From: JBFWRI01 sp050248995
Lineage (GTDB): Bacteria; Pseudomonadota; Alphaproteobacteria; JAIXQD01
DNA length: 64,000 nt
Direction of reading: 5' to 3'
Assembly (NCBI GenBank): GCA_050248995.1
Contig: JBFWRI010000005.1
Span: forward strand, 13,333 to 77,332
In this document: positions 43,004 to 49,931 of the stretch, piece after piece
Numbering within the stretch: position 1 is the stretch's first letter
Layout: each line of letters opens with the position of its first letter
Made by a program: the position numbers and the translations under genes
Notes under the pieces: generated by a model
Told to the model about the DNA's origin: nothing
The model's input: the letters and a program-made list of their open reading frames with translations, nothing else
Database searches by the model: none

Positions 43004-43606
43004 TCACTGAGGCTGCTGATTTTTCCAGCCTGTCAGAAATATCGTTTCAAACGTTGCAGTGCAGCGTGCCCGGGTATCGCCGAAGTTTTTTTGGTAATAG
43101 GTGACCGCTTCCTTCCACACTGTACGTGGCAGGAAATGTGTTGTGGCCAGCACGCCTGTCATATTCGCGGCGCGCAGGTCGGCAACCAGATCATCTGGCG
43201 TTGCATACGTCATCGTCGTCACGTCGCTATCCACCACCGGGTCGGCAAAGCCGGCGCGCTGCATCAACTGCAATGTGCTGCTGGCTGCGATGGTGGGCGC
43301 AACGCGCAGGGCGCTGCAGCCGGTGACCGCAGCCTCGGCTGCCAGCAGGCTGGTGCGCAGTTCGGCGAGTGTGCCACCGCCGTAGAATGCGGCCATAAAC
43401 ACGCCGGGCTTCATATCCCTGTATATACGAGCCAGTTCGCCCGGCACGTCATTTGCTGTGCTTAAAACACCAACGCTGGTGGTGATGGCTGTGCCTGGCT
43501 TGATCAGCGCCATGCGCTCCCGTAACTGGTCGTGCAGGTGCTGCAGCAGGAAGGCTGAATCCGGTGCAGGGCCGGCCGCACGGAACATTGCGTTCGGTTT
43601 GTTCAT
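43004..43606 (-). CDS. Methyltransferase-like protein lacking the SAM-binding motif (NDUFAF5/BioC-like remnant)
   Basis: The 200-residue protein ends with the full C-terminal half of the ComF-linked NDUFAF5/BioC-like methyltransferases: VPGELARIYRDMKPGVFMAAFYGGGTLAELRTSLLAAE, TLQLMQRAGFADPVVDSDVTTMTY, and the tail TRARCTATFETIFLTGW. The N-terminus (DSAFLLQHLHDQLRERMALI) runs straight into GTAITTSVGVLSTANDVPG, with no DLGxGxG motif I. About 70-80 residues appear missing. I start at the ATG at 43606; an upstream extension overlaps comF on the other strand. It is probably inactive as a methyltransferase. Confidence 0.72.
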   Translation of the reverse strand: MNKPNAMFRAAGPAPDSAFLLQHLHDQLRERMALIKPGTAITTSVGVLSTANDVPGELARIYRDMKPGVFMAAFYGGGTLAELRTSLLAAEAAVTGCSALRVAPTIAASSTLQLMQRAGFADPVVDSDVTTMTYATPDDLVADLRAANMTGVLATTHFLPRTVWKEAVTYYQKNFGDTRARCTATFETIFLTGWKNQQPQ

Positions 43607-43622
43607 GTGCGAACTATAGGCG

Positions 43623-44372
43623 ATGAACCGATGGCTTTCTACTGTGCAAAAATACGCAGCGCCGCTGGTCGATGCAGTATTGCCGCCGCTATGTGTGAAC
43701 TGCCGGGCCGATGTGTTGCAGCAGGGCGCCCTGTGCGCCGCCTGCTGGAAGCAGTTGAACTTTATCGGCGACGCACAATGCACCTGTTGCGGCGTGCCAT
43801 TCGATATCCTTGACGGTGCAGCTAACCTGCAGTGTGACGCGTGCCTAAGTTATCCGCCAACGTTCAGTCGGGCGCGGGCGCCGCTGGTGTATGATGATGC
43901 CAGCCGTAGCATGGTCATGCGGCTTAAACACGGCGATGATCTTTATATTGTCTCCAGTTTCGTACCATTCCTGCGGCAGGCCGGGGCCGAGATTCTGGCG
44001 CGCGCCGATGCGCTGGTGCCGGTACCTCTGGCACGCTGGCGCCTGTGGCGCCGCCGCTATAACCAAGCTGCGCTCTTAAGCGGCGCCCTTGGCAACGCGA
44101 CCGGTATAGCGACATGGCCTGACGCATTGCTGCGCACGCGCGCAACGCCGTCACAAGGCGGGCTCGATCGCAAGCAACGCCAGAAGAATGTAAAAGATGC
44201 TTTCGTGTTGAATACGAACTATGCAGATGCCGTGCGTCATAAAAATATTATTCTAATAGATGACGTGGTCACAACGGGTGCAACTGTAAATGAGTGCGCA
44301 AAAGTCTTGTTAGATGCAAACGCAGCGCGTGTGGATGTGCTTGCATTGGCGCGCGTGCCGCTGGGGCGCTAA
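43623..44372 (+). CDS. comF: ComF-family phosphoribosyltransferase-like protein
   Basis: The 249-residue protein has an N-terminal zinc-ribbon-like region (CVNCRADVLQQGALCAACW and CTCCGVPFDI...CDAC). The phosphoribosyltransferase fold follows, with ADALVPVPLARWRLWRRRYNQAALL and the PRPP loop ILIDDVVTTGATVNECAK. ComF is required for DNA uptake in naturally competent species but is widespread elsewhere. It diverges from the methyltransferase-like gene by 16 bp, a conserved pairing, and its stop overlaps that of ubiG (CTAA). Confidence 0.9.
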   Translation: MNRWLSTVQKYAAPLVDAVLPPLCVNCRADVLQQGALCAACWKQLNFIGDAQCTCCGVPFDILDGAANLQCDACLSYPPTFSRARAPLVYDDASRSMVMRLKHGDDLYIVSSFVPFLRQAGAEILARADALVPVPLARWRLWRRRYNQAALLSGALGNATGIATWPDALLRTRATPSQGGLDRKQRQKNVKDAFVLNTNYADAVRHKNIILIDDVVTTGATVNECAKVLLDANAARVDVLALARVPLGR

Positions 44373-45058
44373 CGTTTTTCGGCGGCCAGAATATAGTTCA
44401 TCTCAAGGTCGTGTGCGTCCAGCGCAAACGTTTTCTGCAGTGGCTTGAACACAAGGCCCGACAGCGCCGCCAGCTTGAAACCATGGTCTTCCAGCATAGC
44501 GACAAGTTCAGACGGCTTGATGAACTTCTTCGGATTGTGCGTGCCAACCGGCAGCACACGCAGAACATATTCAGCGGCATACACGCCCAGCACGCGTGAT
44601 TTTAACGTGCGGTTCAGCGTTGAAAGGAAAACACGGCCACCCTTTTTTACCTGTGGTGCAACCGCATCAATGAAAGTGGCTGGGTCGTCTACATGCTCGA
44701 TAATCTCAAGCGCAGTCACAAAATCATAAGGCCCGCCCAGATCCACATGCGGCAATTCACCTGCAACATATTTTATATTCAGGCCCTCAGCATCAGCTCG
44801 CTGGCGCGCAACTGTCAGGGCGTCCACTGCGCCGTCTACGCCGGTCATCCTGTAGCCCATGCGGGCCAACGGCTCGGTTAACAGGCCGGCGCCGCAACCC
44901 ACATCAAGGCCGGTTTTGTCGCTGGTCTTCAGATGCTGGCGAATAAAGTCCAGCCGCGCCGGGTTCATCCAGTGCAATGGCGCCATGGGGCCTTTGGGGT
45001 CCCACCATGTGGCGGCCAGGGCATTGAATTTATCGATTTCTGCGGTATTTTGGCGCAT
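44369..45058 (-). CDS. ubiG: Ubiquinone biosynthesis O-methyltransferase UbiG
   Basis: The 229-residue protein starts with the UbiG hallmark TAEIDKFNALAATWWDPKGPMAPLHWMNPARLDFI. It continues with motif I LDVGCGAGLLTEPLARMG and FVTALEIIEHVDDPATFIDA, and ends with LVFKPLQKTFAL and a membrane-binding amphipathic segment near VLPVGTHNPKKFIKPSEL. It methylates the hydroxyls of ubiquinone intermediates. I use the ATG at 45058 (MRQNTAEI); the track-length alternative adds residues that the family lacks. Confidence 0.96.
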   Translation of the reverse strand: MRQNTAEIDKFNALAATWWDPKGPMAPLHWMNPARLDFIRQHLKTSDKTGLDVGCGAGLLTEPLARMGYRMTGVDGAVDALTVARQRADAEGLNIKYVAGELPHVDLGGPYDFVTALEIIEHVDDPATFIDAVAPQVKKGGRVFLSTLNRTLKSRVLGVYAAEYVLRVLPVGTHNPKKFIKPSELVAMLEDHGFKLAALSGLVFKPLQKTFALDAHDLEMNYILAAEKR

Positions 45059-45086
45059 CAGCTTTATATAAAGCAAAGGACGTCGA

Positions 45087-45773
45087 ATGCCAAATGTTCT
45101 CATCACCGGCGCAAGCCGCGGCCTTGGCCTTGGATTCGCAAAGCATTATGCCGCCGCAGGCTGGAATGTTTATGCCTGTGCGCGCAACATCGATGTGCCG
45201 GAATTGCAGAAGCTCTCGGCTAACGGCAACGTAAAACTGTATTCGCTGGATGTCACCGATCATCGCGCCATCGAAGCGTTGGCTGGTAAACTGGAAACCG
45301 TAGACCTGTTCATCAACAACGCCGGCGTGTTCGGTGGCAAGGATGTGCAGGGTTTTGGAAAAATCGATTACGACGATTGGCGCAATGTGCTTGAAGTCAA
45401 CACCTTCGCGCCCGTCAAGCTTACCGAAGCGCTGACACCGAAGCTGAACAAGGGCGGCAAGCTGATCATGATCTCGTCGCGCATGGGCTCCATCACCGAT
45501 GCATCGAACGACAGTTACGCCTATCGCACCAGCAAGGCCGCGCTGAATATGGTCACCAAGCTGCTGGCTGCCGACCTGCAGCCGCGCGGCGTGACGGTCG
45601 CTGCACTGCACCCCGGCTGGGTGCAAACGGATATGGGCGATACATGGGGCCGCAACCCGGCGCAAATCCCGATTGAAGAAAGCATCGACGGTATGACAAA
45701 AGTGATCGAAGGGCTGCAGCCCGCCGAAACCGGATGTTTCAAAAGCTACAAGGGCGAGGTCCTGCCGTGGTAG
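45087..45773 (+). CDS. Short-chain dehydrogenase/reductase, first of a tandem pair
   Basis: The 228-residue classical SDR has the nucleotide loop ITGASRGLGLGFAK (TGxxxGxG), NNAG in FINNAGVFGG, the active Ser in MISSRMGSI and YRTSKAALNM (Y-x-x-x-K). It probably works on small carbonyl substrates with NAD(P). Its stop overlaps the GTG start of the next SDR. The two share order and motifs but differ in the substrate region, suggesting duplication and divergence. Confidence 0.9.
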   Translation: MPNVLITGASRGLGLGFAKHYAAAGWNVYACARNIDVPELQKLSANGNVKLYSLDVTDHRAIEALAGKLETVDLFINNAGVFGGKDVQGFGKIDYDDWRNVLEVNTFAPVKLTEALTPKLNKGGKLIMISSRMGSITDASNDSYAYRTSKAALNMVTKLLAADLQPRGVTVAALHPGWVQTDMGDTWGRNPAQIPIEESIDGMTKVIEGLQPAETGCFKSYKGEVLPW

Positions 45774-46507
45774 CGAAGAAAAAAGCCAAAGGCACAATCC
45801 TGATCACCGGCGCCTCGCGCGGGCTTGGCTATGAATTCGCGAAACAGTATGCCGCCGATGGCTGGCATGTCATCGCCACCTGCCGCCAGCCCGAGAAAGC
45901 CATGCAGTTGAAGAAACTGGTCAATGACAGTGATAGTATCAGCCTTTTTCAACTTGATGTTGTGGATGATAAAAGCGTCAAGCGTCTGGCGAAAACATTG
46001 GCACGTACGCCTATAGATCTTCTACTACATAACTCGGGCACACGTGGTCAGGGCGCTTACGGGCAAGGGCGTGGCGAACAAAGTTTTGGCACACATAACT
46101 ATAAAGTCTGGAAAGATGTTTTTGACACCAACACATTGGGCCGTCTGCGTGTGATGGAGGCGCTGTATAAGAATGTTAAGGCTGCAAAAGGTATAATAGC
46201 GAACATCTCATCAGCTGGCGGTTCCATCGCCTTTGCTGGCAAGCGCACCGGCAGTCTTGCTTACCAGGTCAGCAAATGCGGTCTGAATATGATCGTGCGT
46301 TCAACTGCCGAGGATGCGCGCAAAGATAAAGTAACGGTTGTCGGCATTTGTCCAGGTAAAACCCGCACGCAGAAATGGCATACCGTGAAAAGCCACCCTG
46401 TTGGCCCGGCTGAATCGGTGCAGTCTGTGCGCAAGACAATTTCCAAGCTGCGCCTGAAAGACACCGGCCGGTTTATGGATCAGTTCGGCAAGGATATCCC
46501 ATGGTAA
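45767..46507 (+). CDS. Short-chain dehydrogenase/reductase, second of a tandem pair
   Basis: The 246-residue SDR starts at GTG (45767), preceded by GAGGT; an earlier ATG would add eleven residues inside the upstream gene. Motifs are ITGASRGLGYEFAK, HNSGTRG in place of NNAG, the Ser in IANISSAGGSI and YQVSKCGLNM. The N-A-G to N-S-G change near residue 90 is unusual but seen in some families. Its stop overlaps the start of the nitronate monooxygenase gene, so three coupled oxidoreductase genes follow one another. Confidence 0.88.
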   Translation: MVAKKKAKGTILITGASRGLGYEFAKQYAADGWHVIATCRQPEKAMQLKKLVNDSDSISLFQLDVVDDKSVKRLAKTLARTPIDLLLHNSGTRGQGAYGQGRGEQSFGTHNYKVWKDVFDTNTLGRLRVMEALYKNVKAAKGIIANISSAGGSIAFAGKRTGSLAYQVSKCGLNMIVRSTAEDARKDKVTVVGICPGKTRTQKWHTVKSHPVGPAESVQSVRKTISKLRLKDTGRFMDQFGKDIPW

Positions 46508-47520
46508 GCGTTTCACCCGTACTTAAAAATCTGTGGAATCGCGGTGCTGATTTCCTTGGCTGTGATATTGCCATCATGGGCGGCGCGATGACGTGGGTGT
46601 CGGAACGCAACCTTGTCGCGGCCATCAGTAATGCCGGTGGTTTTGGCGTTATCGCCTGTGGCGGCATGACACCTGATTTGCTGGCAGCTGAAATCGACGC
46701 GGCCCTCGCGCTCACCAAAAAGCCTTTTGGCGTCAACCTAATCACCATGCACCCGAAGCTGGACGAGTTGATTGATGTCTGTCTCGCCAAAAAGGTGTCG
46801 CACGTCGTGCTGGCGGGTGGATTGCCGCCCGCCCCGGCCATGCAGAAAGTCAAAGCAGGCGGCGCCAAGCTGATGTGCTTCGCCCCGGCGCTGGTGATCG
46901 CCAAGAAGCTTATCAAGGGCGGCGCGGATGCTATCGTCATCGAAGGTATGGAAGCCGGTGGCCATATCGGCCCGGTCAGCACCAGCGTGCTGGCACAAGA
47001 GATCTTACCACACGTCACCGATGTTCCCGTCTTCGTCGCCGGCGGCATCGGCCGCGGCGAGGCGATTGTCAATTACCTGCAGATGGGTGCGGCCGGCGTG
47101 CAGCTGGGCACACGTTTTGTGTGTTCAACCGAGTGCGTGGCGCATGACAATTTCAAGAAAGCGTTCATCCGCGCCGCCGCACGGGATGCCGTTCCCAGCG
47201 TACAGTTCGATCCGCGCTTCCCGGTCATTCCCGTGCGCGCCATCGCCAATGCCGCGTCGGAAAAGTTCATGCAGTTCCAGCGCGAAACCATCGCTAAGGT
47301 GGATGCCGGCGAACTTGAGATGAAGGAAGCGCAACTGGCGATCGAGCATTTCTGGGCCGGGGCTCTGCGCCGCGCCGTTGTCGATGGCGATACTGAAACC
47401 GGTTCGTTAATGGCCGGTCAGTCGGTTGGTATGGTTACAGAGATACAGCCCGTAGGGGCCATTTTAGCTGAATTAGTTAATCAGGCAGAGGCCACCCTCG
47501 CCACTCGCAAAACTGCGTAA
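46501..47520 (+). CDS. Nitronate monooxygenase / 2-nitropropane dioxygenase-like flavoprotein
   Basis: The 339-residue FMN barrel starts FLGCDIAIMGGAMTWVSERNLVAAISNAGGFGVIACGGM. It has the FMN-phosphate loop VFVAGGIGRGEAIVNYLQMGAAGVQLGTRFV and the class I NMO motif IEGMEAGGHIG, whose His is the active-site base. It oxidises alkyl nitronates, or acts as an enoyl-ACP-reductase relative of FabK. Overlap with the SDR2 gene implies joint translation; a redox detoxification role for the trio is inference. Confidence 0.88.
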   Translation: MVSVSPVLKNLWNRGADFLGCDIAIMGGAMTWVSERNLVAAISNAGGFGVIACGGMTPDLLAAEIDAALALTKKPFGVNLITMHPKLDELIDVCLAKKVSHVVLAGGLPPAPAMQKVKAGGAKLMCFAPALVIAKKLIKGGADAIVIEGMEAGGHIGPVSTSVLAQEILPHVTDVPVFVAGGIGRGEAIVNYLQMGAAGVQLGTRFVCSTECVAHDNFKKAFIRAAARDAVPSVQFDPRFPVIPVRAIANAASEKFMQFQRETIAKVDAGELEMKEAQLAIEHFWAGALRRAVVDGDTETGSLMAGQSVGMVTEIQPVGAILAELVNQAEATLATRKTA

Positions 47521-47539
47521 ACCTTGCTACATAAGAAGT

Positions 47540-48469
47540 ATGACATCAGAAGCCGCCAGCCCTCCTGCCGATAATCCTGCGCCCAAACCGAAGCGTCCAC
47601 AGGATCGGCTGGGCGTCATTCTACGCCATGCACGGGAAGACAAGGGCCTGTCGCCGGAAGCCTGTGAAGAGCAGCTGCGCATCAAGGCTGAATACATTCT
47701 GGCGCTTGAAAACGGGCAGTACAATATTTTGCCGACCGCCACGCATGCCAAGGGATTTCTACGCACCTACGCGATATTCCTTGGCCTTGAAGGCCGCCTG
47801 CCCGAACTGCAGCACAAATTTCAGGAAGAAACATCCGATTTCCCAGCCACGCCGCAACTGGTAACACCGGCGCCACTGCCGGAAGCGCGCCTGCCGGCAA
47901 AAGGCGTTGCGATTGGCGGCATCGCCATCGCAGTCGTCATTTACCTGTTGTATCTCTGGGTTTCGGCGCCGGCTGAAACAGATGTCGTCAAAGAACCGCT
48001 GGCCCCGCCAGCGCCGGCGATGTCGCTGGCCCCGCTAAGCGAGGCGGAACTGGTGCAGGCGCCGCCATCACCCGACCTCGTCGCCCCTGCCGTCGACGCA
48101 CCCGCAGCCGCCGTGCCGGTTGTGGAAGAACAGAAACCCGCACCCGAAGCTGTGGCGGTTCCGCCCAAGCCTGTGGCTGCTCCCACTGCCGATGGCAAGC
48201 CGGCCAATGTAACCATCAAGGCCACCGGCGATACGTGGGTGCAGGTGCAGGATGCCATGGGCGCCACGATTTACAGCAAGCTGATGAAAGACGGCGACAC
48301 GTACACGCCACCCGACCTGCCGGGCCTGACACTGATGACCGGCAATGCCGGTGGCATCGTGCTGGTGCGCGACGGCGATGAGGGTGATGCGCTTGGCAAG
48401 GATGCCGAAGTGAAGCGCGGCGTGCAGCTGACCAAGCCCGCGAAGAAAGCCCCTGCCGAAGATGAGTGA
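47540..48469 (+). CDS. RodZ-like helix-turn-helix membrane protein (DUF4115)
   Basis: The 309-residue protein has an N-terminal HTH (~25-85; DRLGVILRHAREDKGLSPEACEEQLRIKAEYILALENGQYNILPTATHAKGFLRTYAIFLGL). A single membrane helix sits at ~120-140 (GVAIGGIAIAVVIYLLYLWV). A long Pro/Ala-rich periplasmic linker follows, then a C-terminal DUF4115 beta domain (VTIKATGDTWVQVQDAMGATIYSKLMKDGDTYTPPDLPGLTLMTGNAGG). RodZ ties MreB to cell-wall elongation. It overlaps gltX by 8 bp, whereas in many relatives it precedes ispG. Confidence 0.88.
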   Translation: MTSEAASPPADNPAPKPKRPQDRLGVILRHAREDKGLSPEACEEQLRIKAEYILALENGQYNILPTATHAKGFLRTYAIFLGLEGRLPELQHKFQEETSDFPATPQLVTPAPLPEARLPAKGVAIGGIAIAVVIYLLYLWVSAPAETDVVKEPLAPPAPAMSLAPLSEAELVQAPPSPDLVAPAVDAPAAAVPVVEEQKPAPEAVAVPPKPVAAPTADGKPANVTIKATGDTWVQVQDAMGATIYSKLMKDGDTYTPPDLPGLTLMTGNAGGIVLVRDGDEGDALGKDAEVKRGVQLTKPAKKAPAEDE

Positions 48470-49931
48470 AGTCCGCACGCGTTTTGCGCCGTCGCCCACC
48501 GGCTACCTTCATCTGGGCAGTGTGCGCACGGCTTTTTACTGCTGGCTGCATGCACGTCACACCGGTGGCAAGTTCCTGGTGCGCATCGAAGATACAGACG
48601 CCGAGCGTTCAACCGAAGCCTCGGGCAAGGAAATCATCGAAGGCCTCGAGTGGCTGGGCATCACGTCCGACGAACCCATTGTCTACCAGTCGCAGCGCGT
48701 GCACCTGTACAAGCACGCGCTGGATGCCCTGTGGTCGGAAAACAAGATCTATCCGGCCTTTGAAACGCGCGAGGAACTGGATGCAGCCCGCGCCAAAGCC
48801 GAAACCGAAAAGCGCACGTATGTGTATGACGGCAAGTATGCCACGCTGCCGCGCGACGAAGCCGAAAAGCGCATGCGCAGCGGCGAAACCTTTATCTGGC
48901 GGCTGCGCGTTGATGCCACACAAACCACCGTGGTGCACGAGTCGTTGATGAGCGATCATGGCACGGTTGAATTCGCCAACAGCGAGATTGGTGATTTCCC
49001 GCTCACCCGTTCCGGCAACCACAACGCACCCGGCTGGCCGCTGTATAACTTCTGCAATGTGATCGATGATAACGACCAGCGCATCACGCACGTTATTCGC
49101 GGCGTCGAACACCTTGGCAACACGCCGCGCCAGGTGCTGATTTATAACGCGCTGGGTTACCCCGTGCCGTCGTTCACCCACCTGCCGCTGATCATGCGCA
49201 ACGGCAAGAAAATGAGCAAGCGCGACACGACCGACCCGAAACACAGCGTCAGCATCCACGAACGCCGCGAGCTGGGATACGTTAAGGAAGCGATTGTGAA
49301 TTATCTGGCCCTGCTGGGCTGGGGCTTCAGCGAAACCGAGGAGTTCGCAACGCCGCTTGATATGGCCAAAGTTTTCGATGTGACGCGCCTGACGAAATCA
49401 AACGCCAGTTTCGACGAAGACAAGTTCCTGCACTTTAACGCATGGTATATCCGTCACCTGCCGCTGCACGATATTGTCGAGCGTACCAAGCCCTTCCTTG
49501 TCAAAGCCGGGTTGTCGATTGACGCCACCCCGCCGGCACAACTGGAAAATATCATCGGTCTTGCGGTTGAACGTGCCCGCCTGCTGGCCGATTTCCCCGA
49601 TCTGGTGCGTTACTTTTTTGAAACACCGACGACGTATGATGCTGATGCGGCTGCCAAGAACTTCAAGCCGGAAACAGCCGACATGTTCTTCAACATCGTT
49701 GATGCGCTGGTCAGCCTGCACGATTTCTCGGCCGGTGCGATTGATGAAGCCATCAAGAAACATCTGGAAGAAAAAGGCCTGAAAGCCAAGGATGTCATGC
49801 CGGCGCTGCGTCTGGCCCTCACAGGCCGTGGCAGCAGCCCCGGTAGCGTGTTCGACAATATGGCGCTGCTGGGCCGCCCCACAACCGTGGCGCGCCTTGA
49901 TGCGGCGATTCAGTTTATCAAAAAATCTTAA
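48462..49931 (+). CDS. gltX: Glutamyl-tRNA synthetase
   Basis: The 489-residue class I synthetase carries RFAPSPTGYLHLGSVRTAF (HIGH-type H-L-G-S at 17-20), DTDAERSTEAS, and the MSKR-type loop GKKMSKRDT (~246-252). A helical C-terminal anticodon-binding cage follows, ending in LVGRPTTVARLDAAIQFI-like LLGRPTTVARLDA. It charges tRNA-Glu (and tRNA-Gln in species that use GatCAB). Its stop and that of valS share the TTAA palindrome. Confidence 0.95.
   Translation: MSEVRTRFAPSPTGYLHLGSVRTAFYCWLHARHTGGKFLVRIEDTDAERSTEASGKEIIEGLEWLGITSDEPIVYQSQRVHLYKHALDALWSENKIYPAFETREELDAARAKAETEKRTYVYDGKYATLPRDEAEKRMRSGETFIWRLRVDATQTTVVHESLMSDHGTVEFANSEIGDFPLTRSGNHNAPGWPLYNFCNVIDDNDQRITHVIRGVEHLGNTPRQVLIYNALGYPVPSFTHLPLIMRNGKKMSKRDTTDPKHSVSIHERRELGYVKEAIVNYLALLGWGFSETEEFATPLDMAKVFDVTRLTKSNASFDEDKFLHFNAWYIRHLPLHDIVERTKPFLVKAGLSIDATPPAQLENIIGLAVERARLLADFPDLVRYFFETPTTYDADAAAKNFKPETADMFFNIVDALVSLHDFSAGAIDEAIKKHLEEKGLKAKDVMPALRLALTGRGSSPGSVFDNMALLGRPTTVARLDAAIQFIKKS

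Noticed and set aside
43607..43783. N-terminal extension of the methyltransferase-like gene to 43783
   Set aside because: The added residues are Cys/Ser/His-rich, do not match the family and overlap the divergent comF start.
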